From Nocardioides sp. Root682 (GTDB taxonomy: Bacteria; Actinomycetota; Actinomycetes; Propionibacteriales; Nocardioidaceae), in contig NZ_LMHJ01000004.1 of assembly GCF_001427795.1 (NCBI RefSeq), positions 62,001 to 126,000 on the forward strand: a stretch of DNA of 64,000 nt. Direction: 5' to 3'. The notes under the pieces were generated by a model. It saw only the letters and a program-made list of their open reading frames with translations. It was not told the DNA's origin and searched no databases. Below, piece after piece: positions 1-6,974 of this stretch (position 1 is its first letter; every line of letters starts with the position of its first letter). Position numbers and translations under genes: made by a program.

Positions 1-1
1 G

Positions 2-754
2 GCGCTGGCGGCGGCCGGGCCGCTGACCCCCGCAGCGGTCGGCGACGTGCTCGCCGACGTACGACAGACCGCCGGCGCCGCGCTGCTCGACGCGATCGAG
101 CAGCTCGTCGACCTCGACCCCCCGGCGGCGGGACTGCGCGCCAGGCTCCTCGCTTGGAACCGCGAGATGGCCGCCGACAGCTTCGACGCTGCGCTCTTCG
201 CCGCCGTTCGCGCCGAGGTGGTCGACACCTTCGCCACCGCGCCGGCCCTGGCCGGCGTCGACACCAGTCCGTACGGCGAGCTGTTCGCGCCCTGGTTCGA
301 GCTGCGCGGCCGGGTGCGGCTGGCCCTGCCGAGCCTGCTCGTCGCCGACAAGCCGTTCGGGGTCGATCCGCTCCAGGCCGTCGCCTCCGCGCTCGAGAAC
401 GTCGCCCGACGGCCGGAGCCGCCGGCCTGGGGGAAGCGGCACGTCGCCGTACCGCTGACGCCGCACGAACAGTTCGGTCTCGCCGCTCCGGACGGATCAG
501 CAGCGCCGATGCCGGACATGGCCGGCGACGAGGACTGCGTGCTGGCTGCGCGGGCGCTCGGCGGGACCGGTGCCACGGTCCACGGACCCGTGGCGCGGTT
601 CGTGTGGGACCTCGGCGGCGAGAGCCGCTGGGTCGTCCCGCTCGGCGCCTCGGGAGACCCGGACTCGCCCCATCACCACGACCAGCAATGGACCTGGGCC
701 GCCGGCGGCACCCTGCCGCTGACCCGCCCCGCACCACCAGGAGAAGACCGATGA
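2..754 (+). CDS. Penicillin acylase family protein, C-terminal part
   Basis: The reading frame is open from the window edge, so the gene starts upstream; about 250 C-terminal residues are present. The end matches the Ntn-hydrolase penicillin amidase family: a GGTGATVHGP stretch, a WDLGGESRWVVPLGASGDP segment and then PHHHDQQWTW correspond to the family's conserved C-terminal block before the last beta strands. The nucleophile Ser and the signal peptide lie outside the window. The stop overlaps the next start as ATGA, so the downstream acetyltransferase is translationally coupled. That partner suggests amide-bond chemistry on a siderophore-like metabolite (compare PvdQ in pyoverdine maturation) rather than penicillin hydrolysis. 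The family call is firm; the substrate is inference. Confidence 0.8.
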   Translation, partial: ALAAAGPLTPAAVGDVLADVRQTAGAALLDAIEQLVDLDPPAAGLRARLLAWNREMAADSFDAALFAAVRAEVVDTFATAPALAGVDTSPYGELFAPWFELRGRVRLALPSLLVADKPFGVDPLQAVASALENVARRPEPPAWGKRHVAVPLTPHEQFGLAAPDGSAAPMPDMAGDEDCVLAARALGGTGATVHGPVARFVWDLGGESRWVVPLGASGDPDSPHHHDQQWTWAAGGTLPLTRPAPPGEDR

Positions 755-1311
755 CCGTGACCGTCCGCCCCGTCGACCCCGACGCCGACACCGGCAGCGA
801 CATCCCCCTGCTGCACGGCTGGGTCACCGAGCCCCGCGCCGCCTTCTGGGGCATGGGCGATCTCGCCGAGGAGGAGGTGGCCGAGATCTACCGCTACATC
901 GACGAGCAGGCCCACCTGGCGGCGTACGTCCTCGAGCTCGACGGCCATCCGGTCGGGCTCCTCCAGACCTACGACCCCGCCATCGACGAGATCGGTGAGT
1001 GGTACGACCGCGCGCCCGGCGACGTGGGGATCCACCTCCTGCTGGCCGACGACCCGACCCGCGCGGGCCGGACTCACGAGGTGATCACCGCCGGCCTCGA
1101 CTTCGTCGCGCACCTGCCCGGATGCCAGCGGCTGGTGCTCGAGCCCGACGCCCGCAACGCCCCCTCGATCGCCCTGATGGAGCGGCTCGGCGCCGAGCGT
1201 GGCCCGCTGGTCGACCTGAAGACCAGCATCAGCGAGAAGCCGGCTCAATTCTTCTTCATCGACCGGGCGCGCGCGCTGGAGCTCGCGGGGGTGCCGCGCC
1301 CCCAACAGTGA
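751..1311 (+). CDS. GNAT acetyltransferase, AlcB/IucB siderophore type
   Basis: A 186-residue protein of the acetyltransferase family that includes AlcB, IucB and RhbD, which acylate N-hydroxylated amines in hydroxamate siderophore synthesis. Visible marks are HGWVTEPRAAFWGM near the N terminus (the conserved W-M-xx-PH/PR-type entry), GDVGIHLLLADDP in mid-protein (acetyl-CoA-binding strand), and EPDARNAPSIALMERLGA, the usual C-terminal GNAT helix. The ATG overlaps the stop of the penicillin-acylase-like gene by 4 bp, and the two probably belong to a siderophore operon that lies mostly upstream of the window. No hydroxylase or NIS synthetase is visible, so the pathway is inferred. Confidence 0.8.
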   Translation: MTVTVRPVDPDADTGSDIPLLHGWVTEPRAAFWGMGDLAEEEVAEIYRYIDEQAHLAAYVLELDGHPVGLLQTYDPAIDEIGEWYDRAPGDVGIHLLLADDPTRAGRTHEVITAGLDFVAHLPGCQRLVLEPDARNAPSIALMERLGAERGPLVDLKTSISEKPAQFFFIDRARALELAGVPRPQQ

Positions 1312-1330
1312 CCTGGCCCACGCCGGAGAG

Positions 1331-1376
1331 GCCGTGAGGTCGGTGAGGCCGTGAGAACGAGTTGACGAAATGAAAC
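1331..1376 (+). promoter_or_regulatory. Phased GTGAG repeats before narK
   Basis: GTGAG occurs at 1334, 1343 and 1351 and is followed by GTTGAC at 1361 and TGAAAC at 1371. The start-to-start steps of 9, 8 and 10 bp recur before the nitrate reductase gene and before the diaphorase/nirB operon. This points to a shared activator site; NnaR (encoded in the same cluster) or GlnR is the candidate by context. The spacing is not the 11-bp step of a canonical GlnR box. Confidence 0.55.
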
Positions 1377-1468
1377 CCGGAGGACCGTCGGGGCGAAACG
1401 AGCGGCGCACAGGATCAGCATCAGTATCCGACCCCTGCCACATGTGCACAGCCGCCAGGAGCCCGACG

Positions 1469-3052
1469 ATGACACTGACAACCAACACCGGCCCCGACGC
1501 CTCTGGCGTCGGTACGCCGACACCCACGAAGAGCCACCGTTCCGGGCGGTGGATCGACGAATGGCGCCCCGAGGACCCCGAGTTCTGGGAGTCCACCGGC
1601 GCCCCGATCGCCAAGCGGAACCTGATCTGGTCGATCTTCGCCGAGCACCTCGGCTTCTCGGTCTGGCTGATCTGGAGCGTGAGCTCCGCCTTCCTGCTCG
1701 CCCAGGGCTTCACGTTCACCGTGGAGCAGCTGTTCTTCCTGGTCGCGATCCCGAACCTCGTCGGTTCGCTGCTGCGGGTGCCCTACACCCTCGCGGTGCC
1801 GAAGTTCGGTGGCCGGAACTGGACGATGTGCAGCGCTGCACTGCTGCTGATCCCCACGCTCGGCTTCGCGTTCGCGGTGACGAACCCCGACACGCCGTAC
1901 TGGGTGTTCTGCGTGATCGCGGCGACGGCCGGCTTCGGTGGTGGCAACTTCGCCAGCTCGATGGCCAACATCAACTTCTTCTACCCCGCTGACAAGAAGG
2001 GTGCTGCGCTCGGCCTCAACGCCGCCGGCGGCAACCTGGGCGTCTCGCTGATCCAGTTCTTCCTGCCCGTGATCGTCGGCGGCGCCGGCATCTTCGGCCT
2101 CGTGAAGGCCAGCGAAGGTGGCATCAACCTCGAGCGCGCGGCGTTCGTCTACGCCGGCCTCGCGATCGTGGCGACCGTCGCGGCGTACTTCTTCATGGAC
2201 AACCTCGAGGGTGCGAAGTCCAACCCCCGTGAGCAGCTCTCCGTCCTGAAGGAGAAGCAGACCTGGATCATGTCGTTCCTCTACATCGGCACCTTCGGCT
2301 CGTTCATCGGCTACTCCGCCGCGATGCCGCTGCTGATCAAGGTCAACTTCTGGCGCCAGCCGCTGCCGTCCATCCAGGGCATCGGCATCAACTTCGCCTT
2401 CTACGCGTTCCTCGGTGCGCTCGTCGGGTCGATGGCCCGCCCGTTCGGTGGCTGGCTCGCCGACAAGTACGGCGGCGCGCGGATCACCCTCGTTGCCTTC
2501 ACCGGCATGATCGCCTCGACGCTGCTGGTGCTGTTCACGCTCAGCAAGCTGACCGTGCTGCCCCCGCCGCCGGACAAGGCGAAGCTCGCCGAGATCGCCA
2601 AGGACCCGGCTGCGTTCCAGTTCCCTGAGCCGGTCCGTGCCGCGATCGAGTCCAACCAGGACATCTTCCCGTTCTTCCTGGGCGCCTTCCTGCTGGTCTT
2701 CGTGTTCAGCGGCATCGGTAACGGGTCGACGTACAAGATGATCCCGGCGATCTTCCGCAAGGACGCGATCCGGGGCACCGAGGAGGGTTCGCCGGAGCGC
2801 GAGTTCTCGCTCGTCGCCCAGGCCAAGAAGGCCTCGGCCGCGATCGGCATCATCGGAGCGGTCGGCGCGATCGGCGGCTTCCTGATCCCGATCACGTTCA
2901 ACAGCCCGTGGGTCACCGAGCCGCTGGCGGCGACGAAGAATGCGTTCACGATCTTCGCGGCGTTCTACGTGGTGTGTGCCCTCGTCACCTGGGCGGTCTA
3001 CCTGCGCAAGCGCAAGGGTGCCAAGGCGGACACCGGGTACGTCGGGGTCTGA
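1469..3052 (+). CDS. narK: Nitrate/nitrite transporter NarK, MFS
   Basis: A 527-residue, roughly 12-helix major facilitator. Both nitrate-signature regions are visible: AGFGGGNFASSMANINFFYP with LNAAGGNLGVS after it in the first half, and GIGNGSTYKMIPAIF in the second. It should import nitrate, or exchange nitrate for nitrite, for the assimilatory enzymes encoded downstream. I chose ATG 1469 because AGGAG lies at 1457-1461; in-frame starts at 1370 and 1442 add residues with no family resemblance. A hydrophilic loop of about 40 residues rich in Pro, Lys and Ala sits between helices in the second half. The gene has its own promoter region with the GTGAG motif, and a perfect inverted repeat follows the stop. 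Confidence 0.92.
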   Translation: MTLTTNTGPDASGVGTPTPTKSHRSGRWIDEWRPEDPEFWESTGAPIAKRNLIWSIFAEHLGFSVWLIWSVSSAFLLAQGFTFTVEQLFFLVAIPNLVGSLLRVPYTLAVPKFGGRNWTMCSAALLLIPTLGFAFAVTNPDTPYWVFCVIAATAGFGGGNFASSMANINFFYPADKKGAALGLNAAGGNLGVSLIQFFLPVIVGGAGIFGLVKASEGGINLERAAFVYAGLAIVATVAAYFFMDNLEGAKSNPREQLSVLKEKQTWIMSFLYIGTFGSFIGYSAAMPLLIKVNFWRQPLPSIQGIGINFAFYAFLGALVGSMARPFGGWLADKYGGARITLVAFTGMIASTLLVLFTLSKLTVLPPPPDKAKLAEIAKDPAAFQFPEPVRAAIESNQDIFPFFLGAFLLVFVFSGIGNGSTYKMIPAIFRKDAIRGTEEGSPEREFSLVAQAKKASAAIGIIGAVGAIGGFLIPITFNSPWVTEPLAATKNAFTIFAAFYVVCALVTWAVYLRKRKGAKADTGYVGV

Positions 3053-3061
3053 TTCCCCGCA

Positions 3062-3104
3062 GGTCTCGACAGGCTCGACCCCGGTGGTCGAGCCTGTCGA
3101 GACC
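3062..3104. repeat. Perfect 19-bp inverted repeat, likely terminator
   Basis: GGTCTCGACAGGCTCGACC (3062-3080), a 5-nt loop, then its exact reverse complement (3086-3104). It follows the narK stop by 9 bp and separates it from the nitrate reductase promoter. Extragenic palindromes of this sequence type are, to my knowledge, dispersed in high-GC actinobacterial genomes. There is no T-tract, so it would be a U-less terminator or mRNA 3'-end stabiliser. Confidence 0.75.
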
Positions 3105-3115
3105 CCAGCATGGCC

Positions 3116-3171
3116 GTGAGGCCGTGAGGAGATGTTGACCTCACGGCCTCGCGGCTTCTGGTGCCTGAAAC
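3116..3171 (+). promoter_or_regulatory. Phased GTGAG repeats before nitrate reductase
   Basis: GTGAG at 3116 and 3124, then GTTGAC at 3134 and TGAAAC at 3166. The 8- and 10-bp steps equal the last two steps of the motif before narK and before the diaphorase gene. TGAAAC lies 32 bp after GTTGAC here, against 34 bp in the third copy. Confidence 0.55.
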
Positions 3172-3186
3172 GAGGCGTGACGGAAA

Positions 3187-5274
3187 ATGGATGACATGAC
3201 CGAGACCTCTGCCGTCAGCACCCACTGCCCGTACTGCAGCCTGCAGTGCGGGATGAAGGTTGCTCGCAAGGGCCGCGTCGGTGTCGAGATCAGCGCCTGG
3301 GACGAGTTCCCGGTCAACGAGGGCGCGATGTGCCGCAAGGGCTGGACCTCCGGGGAGCTCCGCGGCAGCCGCGAGCGACTCACCACGCCGTCCATCCGGG
3401 ACCGCGCCACCGGTGAGCTCCGCGCCGCCAGCTGGGACGAGGCGCTCGACCTCATCGCCGACCGGGTCCGCGCCCTGCAAGCCGATCACGGCAAGGACGC
3501 GGTCGCGGTCTTCGGCGGCGGCGGACTGACGAACGAGAAGGCCTACCAGCTCGGGAAGTTCGCGCGGGTCGCGCTCGGCACCAGCCAGATCGACTACAAC
3601 GGCCGCTGGTGCATGAGCTCCGCCGCCAGCGCCGGCAACCAGGCCCTCGGCGTCGACCGCGGCCTGCCCTTCCCGCTCGCCGACATCGAGCAGACCGACG
3701 TCGTCGTGCTGGTCGGCTCCAACCTGGCCGAGACCATGCCGCCGGCCGCGCGCCACCTCGACCGCCTGCGTGAGCGCGGCGGCAAGGTCGTCGTGATCGA
3801 CCCGCGCTTCACCTCGACCGCCGAGCGCGCCGACCTGTTCCTCCAGCCGGTTCCCGGCACCGACCTCGCCCTCGCCCTCGGCGCCCTGCACCTGCTCGAT
3901 GCCCAGGGCGCGATCGACGAGGAGTACGTCGCCGCCCGCACCACCGGCTTCGACGACGTACGACGCTCGGTGGCCTCGTGGTGGCCCGAGCGGGTCGAGC
4001 GCACGACGGGCGTCGCCACCGAGGAGCTGCGTGAGCTCGTCGCCCTGCTGGCCGGCGCCGACCGGGTGATGGTCCTGACCGCACGCGGTGCAGAACAGCA
4101 CGCTCAGGGCACCGCCACGGTGCTCGGCTGGATGAACATCGCCCTCGCGCTCGGCATGCCCGGCAAGCAGTACGCCGGCTACGGCTGCCTCACCGGTCAG
4201 GGCAACGGGCAGGGCGGTCGCGAGCACGGCCAGAAGTCCGACCAGCTCCCCGGTTACCGGATGATCGACGACCCGGCAGCCCGCGCGCACGTCGCGAAGG
4301 TGTGGGGCGTGGAGCCCGAGACCCTGCCCGGCAAGGGGAAGTCGGCCTACGAGCTCCTGGACTCGCTCGGCGACGGCGGTGGCCCGAAGGCGCTGCTGGT
4401 GTTCGCCTCCAACATCGTCGTGTCGGCACCACGCGCCACCCACGTCACGCAGCGCCTGGAGTCCCTCGACCTGCTGGTGGTCTGCGACATCGTGATGTCC
4501 GAGACGGCGGCCCTCGCGGACGTCGTCCTCCCCATTACGCAGTGGGCCGAGGAGTCCGGCACCATGACGAACCTCGAGGGCCGCGTGATCCTGCGCAACC
4601 GTGCGGTCGCCCCGCCTGCAGGCGTGAAGAGCGACCTCGACGTGATCGCCGGGCTCGCCGAGCGGCTCGCCTCGCCGATCGAGTTCTCGATCGAGCCGGA
4701 GGAGATCTTCGCCGAGCTCGGCCGGGCGTCGGCCGGCGGCAAGGCCGACTACTCGGGCATCACCTACCAGCGGATCACGGAGGAGAAGGGCGTGTTCTGG
4801 CCCTGCCCTGCTGTGCCGCAGGGTGAGGACCAACACCCCGGCACCCCGCGGATGTTCACCGAAGCGTTCGCGACCCCGGACGGCCGCGCGCGCTTCCTGG
4901 TGCAGGAGTTCGCCGGTGCCGCCGAGCAGCCCGACGCGTCGTACCCGATCCACCTGACCACGGGCCGGGTCCTCGCGCAGTACCAGTCCGGCGCCCAGAC
5001 CCGACGGATCCGCTCGCTCACCGACGAGGGGGCGTTCGTCGAGATGCACCCGATGCTCGCCGACCGGATCGGCGCGCACGACGGGGAGCCGGTCATCGTG
5101 CGCACCCGCCGCGGCGAGATGAAGGCGCCGGCGCGGGTGGTCAGCACGATCCGGCCCGACACCGTCTTCGTCCCGTTCCACTGGGTCGGCGCCAACCGGC
5201 TCACCAACGACGCCCTCGACCCGTCCAGCCGGATGCCGGAGTTCAAGGTGTGTGCGGCCGAGGTACTCGTCTGA
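3187..5274 (+). CDS. nasA: Assimilatory nitrate reductase, molybdopterin subunit
   Basis: A 695-residue molybdopterin oxidoreductase that reduces nitrate to nitrite in the cytoplasm. Cys14, Cys17, Cys21 and Cys49 (CPYCSLQC ... CRKG) bind a [4Fe-4S] cluster. Cys142 in YNGRWCMSSA is the probable Mo ligand, as in assimilatory NasA/NarB enzymes. The C-terminal molybdopterin-dinucleotide-binding domain is visible from about residue 580 (LTTGRVLAQYQSGAQTRR). There is no extra flavin or BFD domain, so electrons must come from a partner; the diaphorase-like protein encoded next is the obvious one. No Tat signal is seen, in keeping with an assimilatory role. ATG 3187 and ATG 3196 are both possible and neither has a good ribosome site. 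Confidence 0.9.
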   Translation: MDDMTETSAVSTHCPYCSLQCGMKVARKGRVGVEISAWDEFPVNEGAMCRKGWTSGELRGSRERLTTPSIRDRATGELRAASWDEALDLIADRVRALQADHGKDAVAVFGGGGLTNEKAYQLGKFARVALGTSQIDYNGRWCMSSAASAGNQALGVDRGLPFPLADIEQTDVVVLVGSNLAETMPPAARHLDRLRERGGKVVVIDPRFTSTAERADLFLQPVPGTDLALALGALHLLDAQGAIDEEYVAARTTGFDDVRRSVASWWPERVERTTGVATEELRELVALLAGADRVMVLTARGAEQHAQGTATVLGWMNIALALGMPGKQYAGYGCLTGQGNGQGGREHGQKSDQLPGYRMIDDPAARAHVAKVWGVEPETLPGKGKSAYELLDSLGDGGGPKALLVFASNIVVSAPRATHVTQRLESLDLLVVCDIVMSETAALADVVLPITQWAEESGTMTNLEGRVILRNRAVAPPAGVKSDLDVIAGLAERLASPIEFSIEPEEIFAELGRASAGGKADYSGITYQRITEEKGVFWPCPAVPQGEDQHPGTPRMFTEAFATPDGRARFLVQEFAGAAEQPDASYPIHLTTGRVLAQYQSGAQTRRIRSLTDEGAFVEMHPMLADRIGAHDGEPVIVRTRRGEMKAPARVVSTIRPDTVFVPFHWVGANRLTNDALDPSSRMPEFKVCAAEVLV

Positions 5275-5282
5275 CCGGTCGC

Positions 5283-5298
5283 GTAACACGTTCGTGAC
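5283..5298 (+). promoter_or_regulatory. Possible GlnR half-site
   Basis: GTAAC, 6 nt, GTGAC. The first half matches the GlnR a-site (gTnAc) and the spacing is correct, but the second half departs from GAAAC at two positions. It lies just upstream of the GTGAG repeats of the diaphorase/nirB operon. Weak evidence taken alone. Confidence 0.3.
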
Positions 5299-5310
5299 GC
5301 CCCTCACGCC

Positions 5311-5385
5311 GTGATGTCGTGAGTGCGGTGAGGTTGTGAGAAGTAGTTGACCTCGGGGTGCAACACGACGACTGCGCCGTGAAAC
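5311..5385 (+). promoter_or_regulatory. Phased GTGAG repeats before the nirB operon
   Basis: GTGAT at 5311, GTGAG at 5319, 5328 and 5336, GTTGAC at 5346, TGAAAC at 5380. The steps are 8, 9, 8 and 10 bp, so the last three equal the full motif before narK. This is the longest of the three copies. Confidence 0.55.
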
Positions 5386-5407
5386 CTGGCCCGTCGACCA
5401 TGGACAC

Positions 5408-6973
5408 ATGCCCGAGAGCCACCGCCCCGACCAGCCGCGCAAGCGGCTCGTCGTCGTCGGCTCCGGCATGGCCACCACCCGGCTGATCGAGGAGCTGGTC
5501 GCGCGCAACGCGACCGCCACGCCCGATGGTTGGGACATCACCGTCCTGGGCGACGAGCCGGTGGCGCCGTACAACCGGATCCTGCTGTCGGCCGTCCTCG
5601 AGGGGACGCACCGCCCGGAGGCCCTCACGCTGCGCTCGCCGGGGTGGTACGCCGACAATGGCGTCGACCTCCGCCTCGGCGCGCGTGTCCTCGGAGTCGA
5701 CCGCGACCACCGCGACGTGATGCTCGTCGACGGCACCCTGATCGAGTACGACGCCCTGGTGCTGGCGACCGGCTCCATCCCCACGCTCCCGCCGATCCGC
5801 GGGCTGGTGCGGATGGACGGCTCGCTGCACCCGTCGGTGCACGCCTTCCGCTCGCTCTCGGACTGCGAGGGCCTGGTCGAGGCGATCGAGGCGATCGACG
5901 ACCAGGGCCCGATCAACAAGCGCGCGGTCGTCGTCGGTGGCGGACTGCTCGGCCTGCAGGTCGCCCGGGCACTCGGTGCCCGCGGCCTCGACACCGAGAT
6001 CGTCGAGGGTGGCGAGCACCTGCTGCACCAGCAGATCAACACCTCGGCGGGCAAGATCCTCGCGCGCGACCTGAAGAAGCTCGGCGTCTCGGTCTACACC
6101 GGCGCCCGCGCCGTACGCCTGCAGTCGCCTGACGAGCCGGCCACGCCCGGTCTGTCCGGCATCGGATCCGTCAGAGTCCTCGACCCGCTGCCCCGCAACC
6201 CCGGCAAGGTCGCGCTGCGCCTCGACAACGGCTTCAACCTCGACACCGACCTGCTCGTCCTCACCGCCGGCGGTCGCCCCTCGACCGCGCTGGCCCGCGG
6301 CTGCGGGCTCGAGGTCCGCCGCGGGATCGTCGTCGACGACCAGCTCGCCAGCGTCACCGACCCGGCCATCCACGCCCTCGGCGACTGCGTCGAGCACGAC
6401 GGCCGGACCACCGGTTTCGTGCCGCCCGCCTGGGAGCAGGCCGGCATCCTCGCCGGCATCCTGTGCAACGAGGCCGTGAAGTACGACGGCAGCCGGATCG
6501 TCGCTCGCCTGCGCGCCACCGACCTCGACGTCGCCGTCCTCGGTGACGCCGAGCGCGAGATCACCGCCGGCGGCGAGGTCGTCGAGGTCTCCAACCCGAT
6601 CTCCGGCTCGCACCGCCGGCTGGTCGTCCGCGACGGCCGGATCGTCGCGGCCACCCTGGTCGGCGACCTCTCGCGGGTCGGCCTGATCACCCAGCACTTC
6701 GACCGCCAGACGGTCCTCGGCGCCCACGAGCCCGGGAACCTGCTGATGCCCGAACGATCCGGGGAGGAGGGCAGCGCCGCCCTCACCCTTCCCGACGACG
6801 CGGAGGTGTGCGCCTGTGCGGGCGTCTCCGCTGGTCGGATCCGTGCCTGCTCGTCCTTCGAGCAGGCACGTGACACCACCCGTGCGACCACCGGCTGCGG
6901 TGGTTGTGCCCCAACGGTCCGGCAGCTGCTCGGCAGTCGACCGGCCCTGGCAACCTCCCAGAAGGGATCTTGA
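5408..6973 (+). CDS. NirB-like FAD/NAD(P)H oxidoreductase with BFD-type [2Fe-2S] domain
   Basis: A 521-residue diaphorase. An FAD-binding GSGMATTRLIEEL (from about residue 18) and a pyridine-nucleotide GGGLLGLQVARAL follow the order seen in the NirB N-terminal half. At the C terminus Cys468, Cys470, Cys497 and Cys500 (CxC-x26-CxxC) form a bacterioferritin-associated-ferredoxin-like [2Fe-2S] site. It has no sirohaem domain, so it is not a nitrite reductase. Its place between nasA and nirB suggests it passes NAD(P)H electrons to the nitrate reductase, like NasB/NasC subunits elsewhere. Its stop is 1 nt from the nirB start, and it carries the only promoter visible for the rest of the operon. The role as donor is inference; the fold is clear. 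Confidence 0.85.
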   Translation: MPESHRPDQPRKRLVVVGSGMATTRLIEELVARNATATPDGWDITVLGDEPVAPYNRILLSAVLEGTHRPEALTLRSPGWYADNGVDLRLGARVLGVDRDHRDVMLVDGTLIEYDALVLATGSIPTLPPIRGLVRMDGSLHPSVHAFRSLSDCEGLVEAIEAIDDQGPINKRAVVVGGGLLGLQVARALGARGLDTEIVEGGEHLLHQQINTSAGKILARDLKKLGVSVYTGARAVRLQSPDEPATPGLSGIGSVRVLDPLPRNPGKVALRLDNGFNLDTDLLVLTAGGRPSTALARGCGLEVRRGIVVDDQLASVTDPAIHALGDCVEHDGRTTGFVPPAWEQAGILAGILCNEAVKYDGSRIVARLRATDLDVAVLGDAEREITAGGEVVEVSNPISGSHRRLVVRDGRIVAATLVGDLSRVGLITQHFDRQTVLGAHEPGNLLMPERSGEEGSAALTLPDDAEVCACAGVSAGRIRACSSFEQARDTTRATTGCGGCAPTVRQLLGSRPALATSQKGS

Positions 6974-6974
6974 G

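Noticed and set aside
1312..1468. Riboswitch or ANTAR-type hairpin before narK
   Set aside because: The leader shows GTGAG repeats but no conserved riboswitch core or paired hexanucleotide hairpins.
2998..6054. A 1018-codon minus-strand frame across the nitrate reductase gene (and similar ones at 5243-7066, 6783-9356, 20718-24296)
   Set aside because: All are antisense shadows of clearly assigned genes with no recognisable protein features.
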